NCBI RefSeq assembly: GCF_001439915.1
Contig: NZ_LMBW01000005.1
Location: forward strand, 98,178 to 154,516
DNA from: Fredinandcohnia humi
Lineage (GTDB): Bacteria; Bacillota; Bacilli; Bacillales; Bacillaceae_L
Length of the DNA: 56,339 nt
Direction: 5' to 3'
A program made the position numbers and the translations under genes. This document shows, piece after piece, positions 1-6,614 of this stretch. Each line of letters starts with the position of its first letter. Position 1 is the stretch's first letter. Under the pieces are notes generated by a model. It made no database searches. It was not told the origin of the DNA and worked only from the letters and a program-made list of their open reading frames with translations.

Positions 1-44
1 ACCTTGCGCTTTTCTAATTTTCCGGCCTATTTTTCAGAATTTTG

Positions 45-74
45 TTGACGTTTTTCAGAAAACTGTTATATAAT
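45..74 (+). promoter_or_regulatory. sigma-A promoter for the BH0509-type gene
   Basis: TTGACG (45-50) and a perfect TATAAT (69-74) are separated by 18 bp. The direct repeat TTTTTCAGAA flanks the -35 box (30-39 and 51-60), and the palindrome AATACA-C-TGTATT lies at 87-99, just downstream of the expected start site. The palindrome could be an operator; no regulator can be named. Confidence 0.6.
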
Positions 75-145
75 ACAATAAATATAAATACACTGTATTA
101 AGACAGATGCAAAAAGACGAAAAAACAATGAAGGAGACGATTGAA

Positions 146-292
146 ATGAGTAGGCAGGAACGCAAAAACATGATGGAGTTTATTGAAAAGGTAAAGGGCA
201 TTGATAAGATGGAGCTTATGTATATGACGGATGCAGATATCGAGCATATCTACGACACAACCTATTATCACGTAGAGGAAATTGTGGAATAA
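146..292 (+). CDS. BH0509-type small protein (48 aa)
   Basis: A short charged protein beginning MSRQERKNM and containing YMTDADIEHIYD. This matches my memory of the BH0509 family, short proteins of unknown function in Bacillaceae. The ATG at 146 was preferred over 107 because AAGGAGA (131-137) sits eight bases before it. It has no membrane segment or cysteines. The gene stands alone behind a clear sigma-A promoter and faces the yozG/yoaS pair, with a repeat array and a bidirectional terminator between. Function unknown. Confidence 0.75.
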   Translation: MSRQERKNMMEFIEKVKGIDKMELMYMTDADIEHIYDTTYYHVEEIVE

Positions 293-343
293 AAATGGCG
301 TGGCGGGGAAATTTGTCCGAATGGACCAGTTTTATTTCGAAAA

Positions 344-437
344 ATGCAATTCCTACGGCTAACGCGCAATAATTAAAATTAAAGCGCAATTCCGTCGGGT
401 TATCGCGCAATTATTAATATTAAAGCGCAATTCCAAG
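344..437. repeat. GCGCAAT array, 20-21 bp period
   Basis: The core GCGCAAT starts at 364, 384, 405 and 425, with a degenerate TGCAAT at 345-350. Intervals are 20, 21 and 20 bp. Two kinds of spacer alternate: AT-rich (aattaaaattaaa type) and GC-richer (tccgtcgggttat type), giving a 41-bp super-unit. It lies between convergent genes. The same core in reverse complement forms the array at 3517-3573. Confidence 0.75.
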
Positions 438-492
438 ATTATGTAATGAAGGGACCACTTAATCAGTGTCTCAAGCCCTCCCTTTGACCAAA

Positions 493-520
493 AAACTCGC
501 CAAGTGGCGAGTTTTTTATT
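493..520. terminator. bidirectional intrinsic terminator
   Basis: ACTCGCCA pairs with TGGCGAGT around a two-base loop, with A-run and T-run flanks, so it can serve both the + gene upstream and the minus-strand HTH gene whose stop lies inside it. Confidence 0.8.
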
Positions 521-728
521 GTTCATCTTCCCTGTACTCTAAAACATCCCCGGGCTGGCAGTCTAACGCCTTGCAAATCCCTTCTAAAGTGGAAAATCGA
601 ACTGCCTTTGCCTTTCCATTTTTTAAAATAGACAGATTGGCCATCGTGATTCCAACTCTCTCAGACAGCTCGGTTACACTCATTTTTCGTTTTGCTAACA
701 TGACGTCTATGTTAATAATGATTGCCAT
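516..728 (-). CDS. yozG: YozG-like helix-turn-helix regulator (70 aa)
   Basis: Small Cro/C1-type DNA-binding protein. The sequence MAIIINIDVMLAKRKMSVTE leads into a typical HTH (ELSERVGITMANLSILKNG) and ends with the family's CKALDCQPGDVLEY motif. ATG at 728 was chosen because GAGGTG lies six bases upstream; a GTG nine bases earlier overlaps that ribosome site. It sits directly downstream of the DUF2975 membrane-protein gene, the arrangement known for yoaS-yozG in B. subtilis. Probably an operon-local regulator; the target is unknown. The symbol is by similarity and gene order. Confidence 0.8.
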   Translation of the reverse strand: MAIIINIDVMLAKRKMSVTELSERVGITMANLSILKNGKAKAVRFSTLEGICKALDCQPGDVLEYREDEQ

Positions 729-738
729 TGTTTTCACC

Positions 739-1224
739 TCAAACTGTTAAGTTATTTTCTTCTTGAATGTCGATGGCATTTTTCAATAGTTTTTGAAGAA
801 CGGCAGCAAAAACCGAAACGACAAAACAAGCGAAAATAATGACCAATGCAATCAGCAGGACACCAGGTTGACCTGCATCCTGTGAAATCACGAAAAAGAA
901 GCCAATGACATACCATGCACTAATGATGGCCGCACAATATTTAATGAACGATAACGATTTTACCGATTTCCCCGAGAAGGCAGTGTTTTTATCAATATAG
1001 CTTAGTAATTTAAAGCCGTGATAGAGCGCAAATAAATACGGGATCAAGGCTGCTTCGATTCCAATTAATAGTGGATATTCCAAATATGCAAACTCCGGAT
1101 TTTTGACTGCCAAATCGTTTGCTGCCCAAGGTAGCCAATAAATACATAAAGCCAGTACGACGATTCCCATAAAAAAGATCGCTACTTTTAAAAAGAGTGT
1201 ATTTCCTCGTTCTTTCAGCTTCAA
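739..1224 (-). CDS. yoaS: DUF2975 membrane protein (YoaS-like)
   Basis: Integral membrane protein with about four hydrophobic segments, including FLKVAIFFMGIVVLALCIYW and LIGIEAALIPYLFALYHGF, and the family motif IDKNTAFSGKSVKSL. DUF2975 proteins are commonly encoded next to a small HTH gene, as here, with a 10-base gap to yozG. TTG at 1224 was chosen because GGAGG precedes it by five bases and the hydrophobic core begins shortly after. An ATG at 1281 would add 19 residues and cannot be excluded. Molecular function unknown. Confidence 0.75.
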   Translation of the reverse strand: MKLKERGNTLFLKVAIFFMGIVVLALCIYWLPWAANDLAVKNPEFAYLEYPLLIGIEAALIPYLFALYHGFKLLSYIDKNTAFSGKSVKSLSFIKYCAAIISAWYVIGFFFVISQDAGQPGVLLIALVIIFACFVVSVFAAVLQKLLKNAIDIQEENNLTV

Positions 1225-1338
1225 AATTTCCTCCAATATAAGCACCTCACCTATTTTTTTGTCTTTTTGATTAGTGTACATGATAATTTATTGTTTTTCA
1301 ATAAATAATTATCTTTTTCCACTATAACTATATCTAAT

Positions 1339-1403
1339 TTAAAATAATTATAAAAAGGACTTTTAATATTCGGGTAATATGTTATAATTAATAATAATTA
1401 TAA
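1339..1403 (+). promoter_or_regulatory. two PerR-box-like operators upstream of pfeT
   Basis: TTAAAATAATTATAA (1339-1353) and TAATAATAATTATAA (1389-1403) each match the PerR box TTATAATnATTATAA at 13 of 14 specified positions. The second overlaps a perfect 9-bp inverted repeat (TTATAATTA/TAATTATAA, 1382-1403). In B. subtilis, pfeT is PerR-repressed, which fits the gene downstream. Confidence 0.65.
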
Positions 1404-1476
1404 GGTAAAAATCACTAAAACGAATTACTGCTATCAACATGATTGCAGTTTTCTTGTTTAAATAGCTTATTGAGTG

Positions 1477-1557
1477 TGATTCCCTTTCTCAATTACCAAA
1501 ATGAAGCTGAATATCATTCTCAATTAGGTAGGAATAAATGATTATTTTTCTCAATTA
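1477..1557 (+). promoter_or_regulatory. three tandem Fur-like boxes, 31-bp spacing
   Basis: TTCTCAATTA occurs at 1486-1495, 1517-1526 and 1548-1557, exactly 31 bp apart. Each forms the right half of a Fur-type 7-1-7 site: 1508-1522 and 1539-1553 match TGATAATnATTATCA at 11 of 14 positions, 1477-1491 at 9 of 14. They lie between the PerR boxes and the ribosome site of pfeT. Fur activates pfeT in B. subtilis, so Fur binding is a reasonable inference. Confidence 0.5.
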
Positions 1558-1576
1558 GAAAACGGAGGCGAATGAA

Positions 1577-3511
1577 ATGAGTACAGAAGTAAAAGCTGCT
1601 CCAGGGCAACAGCATCTATATAAATCGGAGAAAGAGCCCTCTCCATTCCTTGAAAAAGTAAAGCTTCATGGAGAATTGATTGCCGCTTTAACGAGTGGTG
1701 TGTTAATCGCATCTGCATGGACATTAGGTCATTTCGAACAAAATACCGCTTCAATCATTCTGTATCTTCTTGCATTTGTAATTGGTGGTTATGCAAAGGC
1801 AAAGGAAGGTATTACAGATACAATCGCGGAAAAAGAATTGAATGTGGAAATGCTGATGATCTTTGCCGCAATCGGCTCTGCCATCATCGGTTACTGGAAT
1901 GAGGGCGCGATTTTAATCTTCATCTTCGCTCTAAGTGGTGCTTTGGAAACCTATACGATGAACAAAAGCCATAAAGAAATCTCTTCTCTAATGGGACTGC
2001 AGCCTGAAGAAGCAACCCTTATTCAAAACGGAGTCGAACAAATTGTACATGTTTCATCCCTTCGAATTGGCGATAGCATTTTAGTTAAGCCTGGCGAGCG
2101 CATTCCAGCTGATGGGAAGCTTTTAAAAGGGGATACAAACGTGGACCAAGCGGCGATTACCGGTGAATCGATTCCGGTACAAAAATCCCTTGGTGACGAG
2201 GTTTTTGCTGGAACAGTTAACCTTCGCGGCTCGATTACCGTTGAAGTGACAAAGCCAAATGAAGATTCGTTATTTCAAAAAATTATTAAGCTCGTTCAAT
2301 CGGCGCAGAGTGAAAAATCACCTTCACAGCTTTTCATCGAAAGGTTTGAAGGTAAATATGTAAAATTTGTTTTAATAGCAGTTGGTTTGATGATGTTCCT
2401 CCCCCACTTTTTATTAGGTTGGACATGGACGGAGACCTTTTACCGGTCGATGATTTTACTAGTTGTTGCATCTCCATGTGCCCTCGTTGCTTCCATTATG
2501 CCAGCAACCCTATCGGCGATTTCAAATGGGGCTAGACGAGGCATTCTTTTTAAAGGCGGTGTACACTTAGAGCAACTTGGTAACCTAAAAGCGATTGCGC
2601 TTGATAAAACGGGGACATTAACACGAGGTAAGCCTGTGGTTACAGATGTCATTTTGGCAGATTCAATGGACCAAAACGAATTTTTACAAATCGTGGCTTC
2701 AATTGAAAATCAATCTACACATCCATTGGCCGGGGCCATCGTAACACATGTTAAATCGAATGGTCTGGAATTGCTTTTGGTCGATGGAATCGAAGATATG
2801 CCGGGATATGGAGTAAAAGCAACAGTTGATAAAACGACTTGGCAAATCGGCAAATCCGATCTTGTCGGGAAGGATGCAGCAGCTGCTTTTAAAAATGGCG
2901 TTGCGAAACAATTGGCATCTGAGGGTAAAACGATTGTCTATGTAAAATCAGGTGATCGCATTGCTGGGATTCTTGCACTAAAGGATGTTGTCCGTGAAGA
3001 TGCCGTTTCAGCTATTTCAGCATTAAAAGACCTTGGAATCTACACGGTTATGCTAACGGGTGATGGTGAAAAAACGGCAGAAGCAATTTCTAAGGAAAGC
3101 CATGTTGACCAACATATTGCTGAATGTTTACCAGAAACAAAGGTAACCCACATTAAAGAATTAATTTCCAAATATGATACAGTCGCCATGGTCGGCGATG
3201 GGATTAATGATGCGCCCGCTTTAGCAACGGCGAGTGTCGGGATTGCGATGGGTCAAGGAACAGACGTGGCACTTGAAACCGCAGATGTCGTTCTTATGAA
3301 AAACGACCTGCCGCGGATTGCCGAAGCCGTCAAGCTTTCAAAACGCATGAATCGGATTATCAAACAAAATGTTATTTTTTCAATCGGTGTGATTATGCTG
3401 TTGATTGTATCTAATTTCTTTCAAATCATTGACCTCCCATTTGGTGTCATTGGGCACGAAGGAAGCACCATTCTTGTTATCTTAAACGGGCTTCGATTGT
3501 TGAAGTCTTAA
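1577..3511 (+). CDS. pfeT: P1B-4-type metal efflux ATPase (PfeT/ZosA-like)
   Basis: A 644-residue heavy-metal P-type ATPase that would pump divalent metal, most likely Fe(II), out of the cell. Visible motifs are TGES (195-198), SPC in the metal-binding helix (299-301), the phosphorylation loop DKTGT (343-347), VGDGINDAPAL, and HEGST near residue 627. SPC plus HEG(S/G)(S/T) is the signature of the P1B-4 group, to which B. subtilis PfeT (formerly ZosA) belongs. There is no N-terminal HMA domain. GGAGG lies eight bases before the ATG. PerR- and Fur-like boxes upstream support an iron role; zinc or cobalt transport remains possible. Confidence 0.9.
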   Translation: MSTEVKAAPGQQHLYKSEKEPSPFLEKVKLHGELIAALTSGVLIASAWTLGHFEQNTASIILYLLAFVIGGYAKAKEGITDTIAEKELNVEMLMIFAAIGSAIIGYWNEGAILIFIFALSGALETYTMNKSHKEISSLMGLQPEEATLIQNGVEQIVHVSSLRIGDSILVKPGERIPADGKLLKGDTNVDQAAITGESIPVQKSLGDEVFAGTVNLRGSITVEVTKPNEDSLFQKIIKLVQSAQSEKSPSQLFIERFEGKYVKFVLIAVGLMMFLPHFLLGWTWTETFYRSMILLVVASPCALVASIMPATLSAISNGARRGILFKGGVHLEQLGNLKAIALDKTGTLTRGKPVVTDVILADSMDQNEFLQIVASIENQSTHPLAGAIVTHVKSNGLELLLVDGIEDMPGYGVKATVDKTTWQIGKSDLVGKDAAAAFKNGVAKQLASEGKTIVYVKSGDRIAGILALKDVVREDAVSAISALKDLGIYTVMLTGDGEKTAEAISKESHVDQHIAECLPETKVTHIKELISKYDTVAMVGDGINDAPALATASVGIAMGQGTDVALETADVVLMKNDLPRIAEAVKLSKRMNRIIKQNVIFSIGVIMLLIVSNFFQIIDLPFGVIGHEGSTILVILNGLRLLKS

Positions 3512-3516
3512 AATGA

Positions 3517-3573
3517 AGTTATTGCCCTTTATTTTTTGGAATTGCGCTTTCGTTGGGTGGAATTGCGCTTTAG
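3517..3573. repeat. GGAATTGCGCTTT repeats, 20-21 bp period
   Basis: GGAATTGCGCTTT occurs at 3538 and 3559 (21-bp period), and a degenerate ATTGCCCTTT lies 20 bp before the first. The core is the reverse complement of the GCGCAATTCC unit in the array at 344-437. It lies between the convergent pfeT and a small minus-strand gene. Confidence 0.6.
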
Positions 3574-3612
3574 CAATAAATAGCACTGTCAAAAGTTTGA
3601 TTTTACACAAAC

Positions 3613-3655
3613 AAAAACCAGGATTGTTATTAAAACAGCATTCCTGGTTTTTCGT
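3613..3655. terminator. intrinsic terminator after pfeT
   Basis: AAACCAGGA pairs with TCCTGGTTT across an AT-rich loop and is followed by a T-rich run on the + strand; A-rich sequence on the other side allows bidirectional use. Confidence 0.7.
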
Positions 3656-3679
3656 TTTTGATTAGGTTAAAAAAATACT

Positions 3680-3778
3680 TTAATGATATCCGTTGCTGCC
3701 GTTAGCTGAGCTGCTTGTTTTTTGTTTTGGGCTACTTTTCTTTCCCTTTTGTTTTGTGTTGCCATTTTTTTTGGACAT
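3680..3778 (-). CDS. small basic protein (32 aa), unrecognised
   Basis: AAGGAGG stands eight bases before an ATG that opens a 32-codon frame starting MSKKNGNTKQKGKKSS and ending NGSNGYH. It is rich in Lys, Ser, Gln and Asn with no hydrophobic segment. That composition resembles minor spore proteins, but I recognise no family. A second ATG 14 bases downstream opens another 32-codon frame (MATQNKRERK...) in a different register; the first has the better ribosome site. It lies downstream of yfkH on the same strand, close to the pfeT terminator. Confidence 0.5.
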   Translation of the reverse strand: MSKKNGNTKQKGKKSSPKQKTSSSANGSNGYH

Positions 3779-3860
3779 AATAAAGGCCTCCTTATATTGT
3801 ACTTACAACCTCTATTATCTCTCGCTACCTCCTTTTCAATGAAGGTAACTTCCGGTAAAA

Positions 3861-4700
3861 CTACCGTCCGTCCCTGACGCGATGGCAATTTAGAATCGCA
3901 TTGATTTCTCCACCGATGATGATGATCATCGCCGATAAATAAAACCAAATCATCAGCACTATGATGGCTCCTAGGCTTCCATAAGTCGTGGAGAAATGCC
4001 CGAAGCTGTTCACGTAGTATGAAAAAGCGAGGGAAACAAACATCCACCCAAAGGTTGCAAAAAAGGCCCCAGAAATGATCTCCTTAATTTTTAGCCGTCG
4101 GTTCGGAGCGACCCAGTACAAAAAAGTAAACACGATAAACAGGATTGTCGCACTCACAATCCAACGAATTCCGTTCCAAATATCTAAAAATTCATCTGAC
4201 AGGCCAAACGATGAAAACATAAAAACGCCAATTTGTTTTCCGAAGACCGGCAATAACAAAGCAACGATAATGACAATTATCATCCCAAACGTCAATAAAA
4301 TCGAAATCCCTCTTGTGAAAAAGAAATTCCGTGTTTCCTTGACGTCATAAGCTTTGTTAAACGCCCGAACGACCGCGTTTATTGCATTGGAGGAAGACCA
4401 TAAAGTACCGATGATCCCAATAGATAACAAACCGCCTTTTTGAGAACCAACAATGAAATTCAAGTTTTCTTCTATCATGTCAACAGTACCCTCTGGTGCG
4501 TACTCCCTAACAAACGCCAATACATCTATTTGGGAGAACGGCAAGTACCCAATAAGTGTCACTAGAAAGATTAAAAATGGGAATAGAGAAAGCAAGAAAA
4601 AATAGGCAAGCTCTGCTGAAAGACTCCCTATTTCATCCTCCTTATATCGCAAAATTAATTCCTTTATAAACCGCAAATCTAACGTTCGAATTCGGGCCAT
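3861..4700 (-). CDS. yfkH: YihY/BrkB-family membrane protein (YfkH)
   Basis: A 279-residue protein with six hydrophobic segments. The YihY/virulence-factor BrkB signatures are clear: SLSAELAYFFLLSLFPFLIF near the N-terminus, GTLWSSSNAINAV mid-protein and TYGSLGAIIVLMIWFYLSA near the end. The family is a conserved inner-membrane group of uncertain function and is not an RNase despite an old name. It is the last gene of yfkJ-yfkI-yfkH, with four bases between it and yfkI, the same order as in B. subtilis. Confidence 0.9.
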   Translation of the reverse strand: MARIRTLDLRFIKELILRYKEDEIGSLSAELAYFFLLSLFPFLIFLVTLIGYLPFSQIDVLAFVREYAPEGTVDMIEENLNFIVGSQKGGLLSIGIIGTLWSSSNAINAVVRAFNKAYDVKETRNFFFTRGISILLTFGMIIVIIVALLLPVFGKQIGVFMFSSFGLSDEFLDIWNGIRWIVSATILFIVFTFLYWVAPNRRLKIKEIISGAFFATFGWMFVSLAFSYYVNSFGHFSTTYGSLGAIIVLMIWFYLSAMIIIIGGEINAILNCHRVRDGR

Positions 4701-4704
4701 CTTT

Positions 4705-5058
4705 TCACCTCTCTATATTATCGTCCCTCATACCTTCCGTTTTATTAGAAATTGCGTCCTTTGTTTCCTTCACTGCTTCAACGATTTCCGGTGTTGTTTC
4801 AACGATGTCAGTTACCTTCGAGGTCACAATGCGAACGTCCTCCGCCACCTGCCGGGTAGTTGTAAGTACCGTATTTAATCGGTCCTTCACAAGCTCTGTA
4901 TATCCCTGTGGATTTTTCATCACATCTGCTGCTTTTCTACTAACTCTCTTACTAGTATGTAAAAACTGCTCTCTTGTTTCCTTATCGAATAAAGAAATCG
5001 CTGCTCCAAGGACAGCCCCAATGAACATGCCTTCCACCATTTTATTGCGTTTTGCCAT
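4705..5058 (-). CDS. yfkI: YtxH-like small membrane-anchored protein (YfkI position)
   Basis: 117 residues: one short hydrophobic segment (GMFIGAVLGAAISLF, about 10-24) followed by a long amphipathic, probably coiled-coil region rich in Val, Thr, Lys and Glu. This is the usual build of YtxH/general-stress-like proteins. It sits five bases after yfkJ and four before yfkH, so the three are probably co-transcribed. Function unknown; the symbol rests on gene order. Confidence 0.75.
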   Translation of the reverse strand: MAKRNKMVEGMFIGAVLGAAISLFDKETREQFLHTSKRVSRKAADVMKNPQGYTELVKDRLNTVLTTTRQVAEDVRIVTSKVTDIVETTPEIVEAVKETKDAISNKTEGMRDDNIER

Positions 5059-5063
5059 TTAGA

Positions 5064-5543
5064 TTACTCCTTTCCAACTAGATTTTCTTTTTTAATGACG
5101 TCTAAAAGACGTTTACAACCGTTGTTCACAAGCTCATACGTTTCATCAAAATTCCCAGTGTAATATGGGTCGGGTACATCTGTAACCTTGCTGTCATCTA
5201 CAAAATCAAGCAGCCTTTTTATTTGACCCGTTTTTTCTGTCCCGGTCATTTTTTTTAGATTCCCCAGATTGTCAGAGTCCATCGCGATAATATAGTCGAA
5301 TTGTTCAAGGTCCGCGGACATTACCTTGCGCGCCTTAATTCCTTCAAAGGACACATTATATTGGGTTAAAATGGTTTGTGTGCCTCGGTGTGGCGGATGT
5401 CCAATATGCCAGTCTCCAGTACCCGCTGAATCCACTTGAATTTCACCAGTGAGTCCGTCTTTTTTAACCATATCCCGAAAAATAGCCTCCGCCATTGGTG
5501 ATCTGCAAATATTCCCTAAACACACGAATATTACTTTTATCAT
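5064..5543 (-). CDS. yfkJ: low-molecular-weight protein-tyrosine phosphatase (YfkJ)
   Basis: A 159-residue cytoplasmic phosphatase. The catalytic loop CLGNICRS (Cys8, Arg14) and the general-acid motif DPYYTGNFDETYELV are intact, so it should dephosphorylate phosphotyrosine through a cysteinyl-phosphate intermediate. It heads the yfkJIH operon and diverges from yfkK, as in B. subtilis. The length is normal for the family. Confidence 0.93.
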   Translation of the reverse strand: MIKVIFVCLGNICRSPMAEAIFRDMVKKDGLTGEIQVDSAGTGDWHIGHPPHRGTQTILTQYNVSFEGIKARKVMSADLEQFDYIIAMDSDNLGNLKKMTGTEKTGQIKRLLDFVDDSKVTDVPDPYYTGNFDETYELVNNGCKRLLDVIKKENLVGKE

Positions 5544-5648
5544 TATGTAGATTCTCCTTTATGTTATATTTTTCCGTTGTATGCCATATTAAATAATAAC
5601 AGAAACATGATACAATAAGAATACAATGAAAATTGAAAGGATGAAAAC

Positions 5649-5876
5649 ATGGATCTCTCACAAAAGTCGGTCGAGAATGTAGAGTTTATGATCGAAAAAA
5701 TCAAAGAAAAGCTTAAAGTTCTAAACATTGGTGCCATTAAGCCCTCTCATTTTGATGAAGAATTGTATGAGGAATTAAAAGACATCTACGACCTCACCAT
5801 GAAAAAGAACTCATTCAGCCCAAACGAAATGCAAGCGCTCGTCGAAGAACTCGGCAGCTTACGCAAGAATAGATAG
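5649..5876 (+). CDS. yfkK: DUF1128/UPF0435 family protein (YfkK)
   Basis: A 75-residue soluble protein, MDLSQKSVENVEFMIEKIKE..., with the family core LKVLNIGAIKPSHFDEELYEEL. DUF1128 proteins are conserved small proteins of unknown function in Bacillaceae. It is transcribed divergently from yfkJ with about 100 bases between, and a GC-rich terminator follows immediately. Confidence 0.9.
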   Translation: MDLSQKSVENVEFMIEKIKEKLKVLNIGAIKPSHFDEELYEELKDIYDLTMKKNSFSPNEMQALVEELGSLRKNR

Positions 5877-5887
5877 TACATATTAAG

Positions 5888-5914
5888 CTGGCGGCCATTG
5901 CGGCCGCTTTTTTT
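5888..5914 (+). terminator. intrinsic terminator after yfkK
   Basis: GCGGCC (5891-5896) pairs with GGCCGC (5902-5907) around a five-base loop, followed by eight T. Confidence 0.85.
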
Positions 5915-5945
5915 GTTTTGTTTTGGACAGTGGGATGGGGGAATT

Positions 5946-6055
5946 GGACGCATATTTTCGCATAGTGACGCAAATATCCAAGAATCGACGCATATCTCCT
6001 TGAAGTGACGCATATATCCGAAAATCGACGCATATCCGCCCGCGACAACGTATCC
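5946..6055. repeat. GACGCATAT tandem array, exact 20-bp period
   Basis: Five units begin at 5946, 5966, 5986, 6006 and 6026, each 20 bp, with core GACGCATAT and a variable 11-bp remainder; a degenerate CAACGTATC follows at 6046. Units alternate between a preceding C and T. It lies after the yfkK terminator and before a small membrane-protein gene. Frames read on the opposite strand are simply translations of the repeat. Confidence 0.85.
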
Positions 6056-6209
6056 CCCGACGAAAACCCAATTACTCAATTTCAAAATTTCAGTCAATAA
6101 CTCTTTCTTCCAGCATATACGTATAGAAAGGGGCATATTGTTCTGGGACATGTTCGTTTTGTCTGGTTTCCTGCATAATGCAATGCTCTATCTGAAGGAG
6201 GGAATACAC

Positions 6210-6353
6210 TTGCTAGGTCTATGGCTAACGCTCATTGGAATTGCTGTGTTATATTTTGTCTCCGCTGGATTCTGGTTTTACTTTGTCGCATCATCGATGG
6301 ATAATGACGACTCTAAACGAATTGACCCGTTACCAACAGATCGAGATTTTTAA
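6210..6353 (+). CDS. small single-pass membrane protein (47 aa)
   Basis: TTG at 6210 is preceded by AAGGAGGG with a seven-base gap, making it the likely start; the upstream in-frame ATG at 6138 lacks such a site. The product starts LLGLWLTLIGIAVLYFV, forms one transmembrane helix of about 25 residues, and ends in an acidic polar tail (SSMDNDDSKRIDPLPTDRDF). I do not recognise the family. A very strong terminator follows within 35 bases. Confidence 0.65.
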   Translation: MLGLWLTLIGIAVLYFVSAGFWFYFVASSMDNDDSKRIDPLPTDRDF

Positions 6354-6387
6354 AAAAGCCACACCCAACGATAGGCATGGCTCTCAC

Positions 6388-6416
6388 AGTGTAGGCGAAA
6401 CGCCTACACTTTTTTA
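6388..6416 (+). terminator. strong intrinsic terminator
   Basis: AGTGTAGGCG and CGCCTACACT form a perfect 10-bp stem around AAA, followed by T6 and more T. It separates the small membrane gene from the repeat element that ends treA. Confidence 0.9.
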
Positions 6417-6421
6417 TTTCT

Positions 6422-6614
6422 AATCAAATATGCCTTGGCATATTTGCGCCCGATTTTTAGGCCCACACGATGTGGGTCATAAAGACGTTGCCACAGGATG
6501 TGGCGTTCTTAGTCTTTGATCTTACTGCTCGAAAAATTTCCTCTGAAAAATCGTGGCATCCGCCGGAGGCTTAACTTTATTCTCCAGGGTCTAGACCCTG
6601 GAGAATAAAGTTAA
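6422..6614 (+). repeat. structured repeat element, copy A
   Basis: First of four copies of an element that starts AATCAAATRYGCCTTGGCR and ends GAATAAAGTTAA. It can fold into a hairpin AAATATGCC/GGCATATTT, a long-range pairing CGATTTTT (6451-6458) with AAAAATCG (6546-6553), internal CCCACA/TGTGGG and GCCACA/TGTGGC hairpins, and a terminal TTAACTTTATTC/GAATAAAGTTAA stem. The terminal part overlaps the 3' end of treA and supplies its stop codon. Confidence 0.85.

Noticed and set aside
5946-6055. Possible CRISPR array
   Set aside because: Period 20 bp with only a 9-bp constant word, no 28-37 bp repeat and no cas genes nearby. The same reasoning applies to the other short-period arrays.
5786-6151. 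Minus-strand open frames reading repeated SDICVTSRRYAS-like protein
   Set aside because: They are translations of the 20-bp GACGCATAT array; no ribosome site or homology, and all three frames are open for the same reason.
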